NCBI RefSeq assembly: GCF_001439695.1
Contig: NZ_JYLL01000007.1
Span: 248,001-312,000 of the forward strand
DNA: 64,000 bases
Reading direction: 5' to 3'
Source: Pseudomonas veronii
GTDB lineage: Bacteria > Pseudomonadota > Gammaproteobacteria > Pseudomonadales > Pseudomonadaceae
The notes below the pieces were generated by a model, which worked only from the letters and a program-made list of their open reading frames with translations, made no database searches and was not told where the DNA came from. The stretch's first letter is position 1. Each line of letters begins with the position of its first letter. Shown piece by piece: positions 53,020 to 62,962 of this stretch. Made by a program: the position numbers and the translations under genes.

Positions 53020-54888
53020 TTAAATCCACAACTTCTTGAAGTCACGCCCGCCAAAGATCAGGTTGACCATTGCGCGGGTCACCATGATGGCCGTGAACAT
53101 CGAGGTAAAGATACCGAGGGACATGGTCACCGCAAAACCTTTGACCGGGCCGGTGCCCATGGCAAAGAGAATCCCGCCGACCAGCAATGTGGTCAGGTTG
53201 GAGTCGAGAATCGCGGTAAATGCCCGGCCGAAGCCTTCGTTGATTGCGCGCTGCACGGTCATGCCGGCGGCGATCTCTTCACGAATCCGCGAGAAGATCA
53301 GCACGTTGGCGTCCACCGCCATCCCCATGGTGAGGACGATACCGGCGATGCCTGGCAGGGTCAGCGTAGCGCCCAGCAACGACATCAAGGCCAGCAGCAT
53401 CACCATGTTGCCCGCCAGGGCCACGGTGGCGATGATGCCGAAGAAGCGGTAGATGGCGATGATGAACAGCGACACGAACAGCATGCCCCACAAGGCCGCA
53501 TCGATACCCTTGGTGATGTTGTCGGCACCCAGGCTCGGGCCGATGGTGCGTTCTTCAGCGAAGTACATCGGCGCAGCCAGGCCACCGGCACGCAGCAGCA
53601 GGGCCAGTTCCGAGGATTCGCCCTGGCCGTTCAGGCCGGTGATGCGGAACTGAGCACCCAGCGGCGACTGGATGGTCGCCAGGCTGATGATCTTCTTCTC
53701 TTCCTTGAAGGTCTGCACCGGCACGTCTTTCTCGACGCCGTTGACCATTTGCTTGGTGTAGGTGGTGATCGGGCGTTGCTCGATGAAGATCACCGCCATG
53801 CTGCGCCCGACGTTGCTGCGCGTGGCGCGGCTCATCAGTTCGCCACCATGGCCATCCAGGCGGATGTTCACTTCAGGCGTACCGTGCTCGCCGAAACCGG
53901 CCTTGGCGTCAGTCACCTGGTCGCCGGTGATGATCAAGCCACGCTCGATCTGCGCCGCAGGGCGGTTGCCTTCACGGAACTCGAAGGTCTCGGAAGTGGC
54001 TTTGGAAGCACCCGGCTCGGCGGCCAGACGGAATTCCAGGTTGGCGGTCTTGCCGAGGATACGCTTGGCTTCAGCGGTATCCTGCACGCCCGGCAGCTCA
54101 ACCACGATGCGGTTGGCGCCCTGGCGCTGAACGATCGGCTCGGCCACACCCAGCTCGTTGACGCGGTTACGCACCGTGGTCAAGTTCTGCTTGATGGAGT
54201 ATTCGCGGATTTCCGCCAGCTTGGCCGGGGTCATCGCCAGACGCAGTACAGGTTGACCGTTGAGGTCGGCCGGTACGATGTCGAAATCGTTGAAGTTCTT
54301 GCGGATCAGCGCACGGGCCTGCTCGCGGGACGCTTCGTCAGAGAAGCCCAGCTGGATGGCACCGTTGAGCTGCGGCAGGCTGCGATAACGCAACTTCTCT
54401 TTACGCAGCAGGCTCTTCACGTCGCCTTCGTAGACTTTCAGGCGCGCGTCGAGGGCTTTGTCCATGTCGACTTCCAGCAGGAAGTGCACACCACCGGACA
54501 AGTCCAGACCCAGCTTCATCGGGTGCGCGCCAATGCTGCGCAGCCATTTTGGCGTGGTCTGTGCCAGGTTGAGCGCGACAACGTAGTCGTCACCCATGGC
54601 CTTGCGCACGACGTCTTTGGCCGGCAATTGGTCTTCTTGCTTGGTCAGGCGCAACAAGCCGCCCTTCGCATCAGCTGCCAACGTTGCCGCTTTGACCTGG
54701 ATGCCCGCATCGGTGAGCGCTTTGCTCGCGCGTTCCAGGTCAGCCTGATTGACCTTCAGCGAAGTGCTGGCGCCAGAGATCTGGATCGCAGGGTCATCAG
54801 GATAGAGATTGGGAGCGGAATAAATAAAACCGATCGCCAGCACCGCCAGGATCAGTAGGTATTTCCACAGAGGGTATTTGTTCAGCAT
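53020..54888 (-). CDS. secD: Protein translocase subunit SecD
   Basis: 622 residues. The RND-like partner of SecF, with LGLDLSGGVHFLLEVD, the large periplasmic P1 domain and GMAVDANVLIFSRIREE in the C-terminal helices. Start ATG 54888 (MLNKYPLWKYLL). The gap to secF is 9 bases, to yajC 62. Confidence 0.98.
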   Translation of the reverse strand: MLNKYPLWKYLLILAVLAIGFIYSAPNLYPDDPAIQISGASTSLKVNQADLERASKALTDAGIQVKAATLAADAKGGLLRLTKQEDQLPAKDVVRKAMGDDYVVALNLAQTTPKWLRSIGAHPMKLGLDLSGGVHFLLEVDMDKALDARLKVYEGDVKSLLRKEKLRYRSLPQLNGAIQLGFSDEASREQARALIRKNFNDFDIVPADLNGQPVLRLAMTPAKLAEIREYSIKQNLTTVRNRVNELGVAEPIVQRQGANRIVVELPGVQDTAEAKRILGKTANLEFRLAAEPGASKATSETFEFREGNRPAAQIERGLIITGDQVTDAKAGFGEHGTPEVNIRLDGHGGELMSRATRSNVGRSMAVIFIEQRPITTYTKQMVNGVEKDVPVQTFKEEKKIISLATIQSPLGAQFRITGLNGQGESSELALLLRAGGLAAPMYFAEERTIGPSLGADNITKGIDAALWGMLFVSLFIIAIYRFFGIIATVALAGNMVMLLALMSLLGATLTLPGIAGIVLTMGMAVDANVLIFSRIREEIAAGMTVQRAINEGFGRAFTAILDSNLTTLLVGGILFAMGTGPVKGFAVTMSLGIFTSMFTAIMVTRAMVNLIFGGRDFKKLWI

Positions 54889-54950
54889 CACGCCGCCCGC
54901 TTATAACGCGGGGCGCCTTGCGCGCCCCGTCGATTGGTAAAAGTTGTTAC

Positions 54951-55289
54951 TCAGATCGCTTTGAGCGTGCCTTTAGGCAGCGTGGCGGCGATGGCGCCCT
55001 TCTGGAACTTCATTTCGACGGTGTCGGAGACTTCCAGAACCACGAAAGCATCGGAAACCTTGGTGATCTTGCCCGCGATACCGCCGGTGGTCACGACTTC
55101 GTCACCTTTCTGCAGGCTGCCGAGCAGGTTTTTCTGCTCTTTGGCGCGCTTGGCCTGTGGACGCCAGATCATCAGGTAGAAGATGACCAGGAAGCCGACC
55201 AGGAAAATCCACTCGAAACCACCGCCCATAGGGCCGGCAGCAGCAGGCGCAGCGGCATCAGCCATGGCGTTAGAGATAAAAAAGCTCAT
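54951..55289 (-). CDS. yajC: Sec translocon accessory protein YajC
   Basis: 112 residues. One membrane helix (about 30-46; IFLVGFLVIFYLMIW) then a conserved cytosolic domain RPQAKRAKEQKNLLGSLQKGDEVVTTGGIAGKI. It associates with SecDF. Confidence 0.97.
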   Translation of the reverse strand: MSFFISNAMADAAAPAAAGPMGGGFEWIFLVGFLVIFYLMIWRPQAKRAKEQKNLLGSLQKGDEVVTTGGIAGKITKVSDAFVVLEVSDTVEMKFQKGAIAATLPKGTLKAI

Positions 55290-55332
55290 TTAGCACTCCA
55301 GTTGCAAATAGTGAATCTTAGGGTCGGAAAAC

Positions 55333-57503
<2,171 letters not shown>

Positions 57504-57612
57504 GATGGGGTTCGTCTAGCAGGGCCGGGAAGTCTAGCGGAAATAGTCAAAATTGACCATGAAACGTGATTGACCAACGGTAATCTCATCTCTATACTTC
57601 GCCGCCATTGAG

Positions 57613-57697
57613 CCCTGATGGCGGAATTGGTAGACGCGGCGGATTCAAAATCCGTTTTCGAAAGGAGTGGGAGTTCGAGTCTCCCTCGGGGCACCAT
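57613..57697 (+). tRNA. tRNA-Leu (anticodon CAA)
   Basis: 85 nt with encoded CCA (57695-57697). Acceptor GCCCTGA/TCGGGGC, D region GGCGGAATTGGTAGACGC, anticodon loop TTCAAAA with CAA at 57647-57649 (reads UUG), a long variable arm as required for tRNA-Leu, and T loop GTTCGAGTC. It is followed by a strong terminator. tRNA-Leu genes are common integration sites; the sequence beyond is A+T-rich. Confidence 0.97.
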
Positions 57698-57701
57698 CTT
57701 A

Positions 57702-57734
57702 AAAAAAGACCTTGAAATTCAAGGTCTTTTTTTT
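57702..57734 (+). terminator. Terminator of tRNA-Leu
   Basis: AAAGACCTTGAA and TTCAAGGTCTTT with flanking A and T runs, four bases past the CCA end. Confidence 0.92.
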
Positions 57735-57802
57735 CGCCTGTCGAAAAGTGGGCAACCAGCAAAATCCCCGACCAGCGCAACATCAACTTGAAACACAGCC
57801 CC

Positions 57803-57833
57803 TTGTGGGAGCTGGCTTGCCTGCGATAGCGTC
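57803..57833. repeat. Single variant REP
   Basis: TTGTGGGAGCTGGCTTGCCTGCGATAGCG, a single REP-type half with core changes. Confidence 0.7.
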
Positions 57834-57859
57834 AGCCGCAACACCCTCAAACCACCAGA

Positions 57860-58168
57860 CTAACTACCCGCCACTTCACCCTCCTCCGTCACCCCATTGG
57901 CCAACATCCCATTCGCCAAATCATCCACCACCGCCTTCGCCATCTCCCCCAAATAATGCGCCGCCCAGGCATAACGATCCGCGCCCGTGTCCATGGCGGC
58001 ATCCAACGCCAGCAGTTTTGAACAGTGGAGAAGTTCGGAGGCATGCTCCAGCGCATCGCGGATGGGCACGCCGGCGTTCACGCGGAATAGTCGGTGAAGG
58101 TTGGGCTGCTTGCCACAGGTGGAAAAGGTGATGACGCCGAGGGTTTTGTTGAGGGGTGGGTTGATCAT
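57860..58168 (-). CDS. DUF3077 family protein
   Basis: 102 residues. FRVNAGVPIRDALEHASELLHC and WAAHYLGEMAKAVVDDLANGM are typical of this small, Pseudomonas-restricted family of unknown function; there is no signal or membrane segment. Strong AGGAGG upstream. Its ATG overlaps the stop of a 24-codon ORF (58165-58239), suggesting coupled translation. Confidence 0.85.
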   Translation of the reverse strand: MINPPLNKTLGVITFSTCGKQPNLHRLFRVNAGVPIRDALEHASELLHCSKLLALDAAMDTGADRYAWAAHYLGEMAKAVVDDLANGMLANGVTEEGEVAGS

Positions 58169-58239
58169 TGGGCACCTCCTGGATGGGCGGAGGTGTGGGT
58201 GGTGGGGTTGTGAGGGTATGGCCTGTCAGAAATGCTCAT
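58165..58239 (-). CDS. Possible 24-residue upstream ORF coupled to the DUF3077 gene
   Basis: ATG 58239 has AGGAG seven bases upstream, and its TGA overlaps the ATG of the DUF3077 gene (ATGA). The peptide is Pro/His/Thr-rich with no known relatives that I recognise. It is supported only by the two ribosome sites and the overlap. Confidence 0.4.
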   Translation of the reverse strand: MSISDRPYPHNPTTHTSAHPGGAQ

Positions 58240-58571
58240 TGCTTAAGCTCCTAATATAGTGAGCCTATTGTTTCTCGGATTCTCAAGTCCGGTCGCTGGG
58301 TTGGAAGCGACGGGGAGGAAGTTAGCGCAGGAGCGATTGGGGTTGAAAGTCAGTATCTGTGGCGAAAAATTTCCGTTAGGTCGGTCGGGGGGGACGCCGA
58401 TCCCCCCAGATGCAGGAAACAACCGGGGTCTGCCCCCGATTACCTCCGGGAAAACGTATTGGTTTAATGGGCATCAGAAATGACAGTGTGCGCCGACGCG
58501 ATGGCTGATATCTTTCCCGCGCGCCCAATCGCGTCCAATCAACGCCGGTCCCATCAAGGAAGATAAAAACA
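58240..58571. other. Gene-free stretch before the cytochrome gene
   Basis: 332 bases with no convincing ORF. A GGGGGG/CCCCCC hairpin lies near 58388-58407, and CCGGGGTCTGCCCCCG near 58420. The first ~20 bases should contain the promoter of the minus-strand DUF3077 unit. No RNA gene or repeat was recognised. Confidence 0.4.
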
Positions 58572-58949
58572 ATGAAAGTATTGCTCATCGCTTCGCTAGG
58601 AATGTTGTCGCTGACTCAAACATCACTATCCTTCGCGGATAATGCTAATGGAAAAAATCTCTATCTACAGCGATGCAGCATGTGCCATGGAATGGATCTC
58701 AAAGCAACAGGACCGCTGGCTAAAAAAAGTAATCCGCCGACGCCTGATCTAACAACGCTCGCTTTCAAAAAACGATTAAATGATTATCCGGGCGTGATTG
58801 TGTCTTCGATAATACTTCGCCCAAATGGCGACTTAATTCCAAGAACCTTGCGTGAGAATGGAGTAAAGCTATCGCCGCACTCATGGAGCGTTAAGGATTT
58901 TCGCGATTTAAATCAATACATGGGTGGCGTTATTTCAAAAACCCGATGA
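58572..58949 (+). CDS. Periplasmic monohaem c-type cytochrome
   Basis: 125 residues with a signal peptide (MKVLLIASLGMLSLTQTSLSFA) and one haem motif CSMCH, then LKATGPLAKKS. A distal Met in the C-terminal YMGGVI could be the sixth ligand. No oxidoreductase partner is nearby, so its role is unknown. Codon use is A+T-rich compared with the core genes, consistent with acquisition. AAGGAAG precedes the ATG. Confidence 0.8.
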   Translation: MKVLLIASLGMLSLTQTSLSFADNANGKNLYLQRCSMCHGMDLKATGPLAKKSNPPTPDLTTLAFKKRLNDYPGVIVSSIILRPNGDLIPRTLRENGVKLSPHSWSVKDFRDLNQYMGGVISKTR

Positions 58950-58990
58950 CCGTCGAAGTGCCTGGTCCTGTGCTGTCTGCGTGGATTGAC

Positions 58991-59134
58991 ATGACGCTTT
59001 AAGCGCTCTGCCAACAGTTCAAACTCGATACCTTTGCTACAGATTGGCCTACGCTGGAGCTGCACGCTGCCGAGAAAGAAACGAAGAACGCGCTGCGGTT
59101 ATCGCAGGAACTCAACGGCTCAACAGCCACATGA
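58991..59134 (+). pseudogene. Possible IstB-like (IS21-type) transposition gene remnant
   Basis: One frame reads MTL-stop-ALCQQFKLDTFATDWPTLELHAA and continues to a stop at 59132. This resembles the N-terminus of IS21 IstB helper proteins (LCQQL.L....WP.L...A) with a stop at codon 4 and only about 44 codons left. No terminal repeats were found. Weak evidence, noted because it sits in the A+T-rich region. Confidence 0.3.
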
Positions 59135-59158
59135 ACGGTGATTTTTAGAATAGCTAAC

Positions 59159-60139
59159 ATGACGACCAAGCCTTCGGCGCAAGTATCCCGCGCTGAGTAC
59201 GCGCGACGGATAAATCGTGTACTCAACTACATCGATGCTCACCTCGATCAGCCGTTAGATGGCGCGCAGTTAGCCGACATCGCCAATTTCTCGCGCTTCC
59301 ATTTTCATCGAATTTTCGCCGCATGGATGGGCGAAACGCTTGGCAGCTATGCACAGCGTCGACGGCTCGAGAAGGCGGCCTTCCGGCTGTCCTGTGGTAG
59401 CCATGAAACAGTACTTGAAACAGCGTTGGCCACCGGCTTCCATTCGGGTGAAGCGTTTGCACGAGCCTTCAAACTCAAGTTCGGCTGCACGCCATCGACC
59501 TGGCGCTCCACGACTCTTCAGCGGCTGAAAATGCAGGCGTCCGCGATCGGACAGCAACCAGGCAACCAAGAGAGCAATCCTGATCAGGTCTTCAGCAATA
59601 TCCATCAGGAAGGCGAGCCCGCGCTCGGTGAATCTGACGTCTCTTATCGGCTAACGGAAACTTGTGCCATGGATGTACGTATCGTTGATTTACCAAAAGC
59701 ACGCGTCGCGTATCAACGTTTGATCGGACCATATGGGCCCGCCATCGGCGAATTTTGGCGCGGCACCATTGCCCCGTGGATGCACTCAAATGGCCTCAGT
59801 GATGAAACGTGTTATGGCATAGGTCATGACGACCCGTCTCTCACTCCAGCCAACAAGTGCCGCTATGACGCGTGCGTCGAAGTACCCGCTCATTTTGTTG
59901 CTAGCGGCCAGGTAGATATTCTAACTCTGCCGGGCGGCCGTTATGCCGTAGCGAGTTTCAAAGGGAAAGCTGAGGTTTTAGGTAACGCCTGGATGTGGCT
60001 GACGCGTGAATGGATGCCGTCCAGCGGACTACAATGCGACGATAGGCCTTGCTTCGAGATGTTTTCTGCGACCACGGCACTTGACCCCCACACCGGTGAG
60101 TTTAGTTGCGACATCTGCATTCCAGTGCGAGCGCTGTAA
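59159..60139 (+). CDS. AraC-family regulator with GyrI-like effector domain
   Basis: 326 residues. AraC HTH pair at about 10-115 (LADIANFSRFHFHRIFAAWMGET and ALATGFHSGEAFARAFKLKFG) followed by a Rob/SbmC (GyrI-like) domain at about 165-326 (MDVRIVDLPKARVAYQRLIGPYG; YGIGHDDPSLTPANKCRYDAC; LPGGRYAVASFKGKAEVLGNAW). This architecture senses small amphipathic or drug-like ligands. Start ATG 59159 (MTTKPSAQVSRAEYARR), though its ribosome site is poor and a GTG at 59138 is in frame. No target gene is evident. Confidence 0.85.
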   Translation: MTTKPSAQVSRAEYARRINRVLNYIDAHLDQPLDGAQLADIANFSRFHFHRIFAAWMGETLGSYAQRRRLEKAAFRLSCGSHETVLETALATGFHSGEAFARAFKLKFGCTPSTWRSTTLQRLKMQASAIGQQPGNQESNPDQVFSNIHQEGEPALGESDVSYRLTETCAMDVRIVDLPKARVAYQRLIGPYGPAIGEFWRGTIAPWMHSNGLSDETCYGIGHDDPSLTPANKCRYDACVEVPAHFVASGQVDILTLPGGRYAVASFKGKAEVLGNAWMWLTREWMPSSGLQCDDRPCFEMFSATTALDPHTGEFSCDICIPVRAL

Positions 60140-60156
60140 CGCAACTCCCGCGTGCC

Positions 60157-60272
60157 GCATCGTTTAGGGGCGTGAGCGCATCGCATTCACCAGCCACTAT
60201 CGTTATGCCATGCAGCTGCATGGCATAACGCAAAATCGAGCAAGCGATAAGAGCCCATATCCCTAACGACGC
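60157..60272. repeat. Near-palindromic element with a perfect 30-bp core
   Basis: 60201-60230 is a perfect 30-bp palindrome without a loop (half-site CGTTATGCCATGCAG). Outer arms GCATCGTTTAGGG (60157-60169) and CCCTAACGACGC (60261-60272) pair with one mismatch and one gap, about the same centre; the sequence between is partly symmetrical too. It begins 18 bases after the AraC-type gene and may be a terminator, a binding site or a mobile-element remnant. Confidence 0.7.
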
Positions 60273-60785
60273 ATTCGTTAAAGTCCCTCCTTGATCTAGC
60301 TGCACAGGTGAAAATCAGACGAGTTAATTCTCTTCACTCGAAATGGTTTACGGCCTAAAGCGGGCGATCACCACCAGCAGCTATGGGTCGAGAGCGGGGA
60401 TTCGGAATAGGCCGCGTCCGGCCAGAAACGGACACTCGCGATGTGTCTAGGAGACCTAGGGGCAGCCCAAAATCGGAAATCTGTGGATGGCCCGTCGACA
60501 TTTGCAGAGTAACGCAGGAGAGGCGTGCCTGTACTGCGGGGAATGGCCGCTGCGAGTTGCTCGTAACGGCTGAAAAGCCAGAAAGGAGTGAGTGATTTCA
60601 GTGTTTTGGATCGACTCGTCACTTTCAAAATCGGCAGTGGTCGAAGTTAACACGAAACGTAAGGCTACTTCAGACCATCCCTAAGGCGTGATAAACCAAA
60701 GATCATCATGTAGCATAGACCAATGAGTAGTTCTACAGTCATCCTCACACTACGCGCTTCTGCACCGACTCTAGAAGGTTTATGA
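60273..60785. other. Gene-free stretch before the four-gene cassette
   Basis: 513 bases with only short frames lacking family signatures or good ribosome sites. TAACGA/TCGTTA (60264-60281) forms a small hairpin at its left end. The final ~130 bases must hold the cassette promoter; TAGCAT near 60712 is a possible -10, with no good -35 seen. Confidence 0.4.
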
Positions 60786-61778
60786 ATGATAAAAACTATC
60801 CCGATGTGGAAAATGATGATGATCACCAAAGGTAAGGCAGCGGGACTTGCAGTACTGGCGTCCTTACCTGCTTTCATCGTTACAGGTGCGTGGATGTTTC
60901 TCGAAGGGTTGCAAAATGGGCAAAAGCGCCAGGCTGCAATGGGGCTAATTTGTCTGGTTTTTTTTAGTGTGTGCGCCGTGCTATTTGCACCTTCAAAAAA
61001 GTATATTCCCGGCAAAACATTTCAGGGCTACAGAAATAAAAAACTCAGTACAAAGAAGGCCATAAATTACGGCTACGGAATCATTATTTTTATTGTCGTG
61101 GCTTTTGTAGCCCTAGCACCAGAAGACGCACTGAGTGCAATATTCTATGGAGTAGGATGTGTCTTTAGTCTTTATGTTTTGTCAAAAAGCTTAAAGTTTC
61201 ACGCAGATATCGATCATTCAACAAATGAATATTTAGCGACCGCTCTGGGAATTCCTGCAGGGGAAAAAGTTCTAGTCAGCTACCAGAATTTTGATGCTGA
61301 CGAGTTTGACGTTGGTAGTAATGCTTTTGCCGCAACAGCGACAAAACTAATTGTAGCGTCGTTTGATGGATATGGTTGGGGCAAGCTGTCGCGGGATCTT
61401 AATCAGGTCTCGCGCATTGGTATCATCGGTGATGAAAATAAAAATTATTTTGTTAAATTGCAATTCAATGATGGGTGTGATGTGTTGTTGCGCATTGGCC
61501 TATATGAAAAGCTAACATCAAATCCCATTCTGGTCATCAGAAGGTTATTGGAAACGATCGATACAAGTCTCCTTTGTGGTAGTGGTGCATCACAGGCTGT
61601 ACAAAGACGTCGGGTGGTTGCCAACTCTGGAACTCCAACTGCGCTCACAAAAAATGTTGCGCCTGAGGCTACGCTTGCATCCGTGGCACCGATTCGCAAT
61701 ATTGAGGTTGCCTCTGACGTATTAGTCGCTATCCAGAACGTTGAAGAAGTTGTTCCCGGTCGCAGGCTGGAGCTTTAA
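60786..61778 (+). CDS. Four-helix membrane protein with cytosolic PH-like domain
   Basis: 330 residues, no named family recognised with certainty. Four hydrophobic segments at about 17-38, 50-68, 93-111 and 113-134 are followed by a soluble region. Residues about 155-258 (GEKVLVSYQNFDADEF; ATATKLIVASFDGYGWGKLSR; YFVKLQFNDGCDVLLRIGLYEKL) have the strand pattern of bacterial PH/YokE-like domains ending in a helix (NPILVIRRLLETI). A low-complexity tail follows. AAGG lies about 8 bases before ATG 60786. It is first in the cassette, 2 bases before the DUF1257-DUF2997 gene. A membrane sensor or anchor role is inferred. Codon use is A+T-rich. Confidence 0.7.
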   Translation: MIKTIPMWKMMMITKGKAAGLAVLASLPAFIVTGAWMFLEGLQNGQKRQAAMGLICLVFFSVCAVLFAPSKKYIPGKTFQGYRNKKLSTKKAINYGYGIIIFIVVAFVALAPEDALSAIFYGVGCVFSLYVLSKSLKFHADIDHSTNEYLATALGIPAGEKVLVSYQNFDADEFDVGSNAFAATATKLIVASFDGYGWGKLSRDLNQVSRIGIIGDENKNYFVKLQFNDGCDVLLRIGLYEKLTSNPILVIRRLLETIDTSLLCGSGASQAVQRRRVVANSGTPTALTKNVAPEATLASVAPIRNIEVASDVLVAIQNVEEVVPGRRLEL

Positions 61779-61780
61779 CA

Positions 61781-62413
61781 ATGTCTCATTGTACAAAATT
61801 TGAATTTTCTTATGTTAATGAAGAGACCATTGCCAAAGCTTTCGGCAAGATGGGCATTAAGCCAGCGACCGATCTAGTTTCCGTATTTACCAGCGACTTC
61901 AGTAAAAAGATATTGGGTAAAATAGGTTATATGGGCAAACAGCAGTTTAGAGCTATTTGTGGCCAAACAGCTGATAAATTCAATTTGTTTGTTTGCAAGA
62001 TTGAGGAGGGCTCTTACAAGCTTCTCATTGAGCGGGGAATGATTTCGTCCGACGATGAAGCAATAATGGCTGACCTGGCTTTAAGCTTTCAGAAAGCGTA
62101 CATCAGCGTAGCCATCGATGAAACCATCAGGCGCATAGACGCATCAGGTGTTCCAGCAAGAGTGAAAGAAACTTTTCAAGGGTTCGAGATTGAATTCGGA
62201 CCTAACTACGAATACGGTATTCATGTCACTTTCACGGGCAATGAGATTACGGAGGAAGTGCATGGCGTGAAAGGCGATATTTGTACAAAGCTTACCGAAG
62301 AGCTCGAGTCTCTACTTTCTAGCCCCACTACGGAACTTGTGACTGAGTGGAAGCCGGAGTATACCGTCGTTCATGAAGAACAAACCCTTCAAATTCTCAG
62401 CGCGAATTTATAA
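61781..62413 (+). CDS. DUF1257 (Ycf35-like)-DUF2997 fusion protein
   Basis: 210 residues. The start MSHCTKFEFSYVNEETIAKAF resembles the MSH(F)T... opening of DUF1257/Ycf35 proteins, and residues 98-140 (LALSFQKAYISVAIDETIRR, then GFEIEFG) match their C-terminal part. Residues about 145-194 (YGIHVTFTGNEITEEVHGVK, then CTKLTEELESLL and EWKPEY) look like DUF2997, which is normally a separate small gene. No catalytic motif is visible. Function is unknown in both families. It starts 2 bases after the membrane-protein gene, with GGAG upstream, and its stop is directly followed by the radical-SAM ATG. Domain calls are by pattern recognition. Confidence 0.7.
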   Translation: MSHCTKFEFSYVNEETIAKAFGKMGIKPATDLVSVFTSDFSKKILGKIGYMGKQQFRAICGQTADKFNLFVCKIEEGSYKLLIERGMISSDDEAIMADLALSFQKAYISVAIDETIRRIDASGVPARVKETFQGFEIEFGPNYEYGIHVTFTGNEITEEVHGVKGDICTKLTEELESLLSSPTTELVTEWKPEYTVVHEEQTLQILSANL

Positions 62414-62935
62414 ATGGAAATAAATGTACATCATATGGAGTTGAGCAGCGTTAACGGGCCTGGGTTGCGCTTGACATTATGGGTGCAGGGCTGTGCGCTG
62501 AATTGTAAGGGGTGCTTCAATCAGGGAACCCACGCTCGCGAAGCGAGTACGTTGATGTCTATTCATGAGTTGGCACAGAAGATAAATGCACTGGACATCG
62601 CTGGAGTTACCCTCTCTGGGGGGGAGCCCCTCGACCAAGCGCCAGCCTTGGAAAAATTAATACATGCCGTCAATGGTGAGAAAAACCGGATACTTTATAC
62701 AGGCTATACGCCAAAAGAGATATTCCAGAATGATGCCATGATCCGAGTAGTTAAAGCCGTTGATATGACGTTGGCTGGTCGGTATCGGCATAACGCGAAA
62801 CATCCCTATCAGCACAAGCAGATTATCAAAACCAGCGACAGGGTCGATATTGACTTTTTCCGTACTGGAAGAGTTGTCGAGTTTGTTGTTTCAAGTTCTG
62901 GCGTTACCAAAACTGGCCTTCCGATGCATGTATAA
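62414..62935 (+). CDS. Small radical-SAM activating-enzyme-like protein
   Basis: 173 residues. The cluster motif GCALNCKGCFNQGTH (CxxxCxxC) and VTLSGGEPLDQAP (SAM-binding GGE) are those of NrdG/PflA-type activases, and the short length matches NrdG-like enzymes. No glycyl-radical enzyme is visible beside it, so the substrate is probably another protein, perhaps a cassette partner. The ATG abuts the previous stop (TAAATG) without its own ribosome site, so translation is coupled. The C-terminal half keeps the ILYTGYTPKEIF segment. Annotation as an NrdG homologue would mislead, because no nrdD is present. Confidence 0.85.
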   Translation: MEINVHHMELSSVNGPGLRLTLWVQGCALNCKGCFNQGTHAREASTLMSIHELAQKINALDIAGVTLSGGEPLDQAPALEKLIHAVNGEKNRILYTGYTPKEIFQNDAMIRVVKAVDMTLAGRYRHNAKHPYQHKQIIKTSDRVDIDFFRTGRVVEFVVSSSGVTKTGLPMHV

Positions 62936-62962
62936 CTCAGTTCAAGAATAGGGATAATAGGC

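Noticed and set aside
60157..60285. Integron attC site
   Set aside because: TAACG/CGTTA-like pieces exist, but their order and spacing do not fit the R''-L''/L'-R' arrangement, and no integrase or cassette array is visible.
60665..61015. Minus-strand 116-codon frame over the cassette start
   Set aside because: Overlaps the first cassette gene and its leader, has no ribosome site and no recognisable family.
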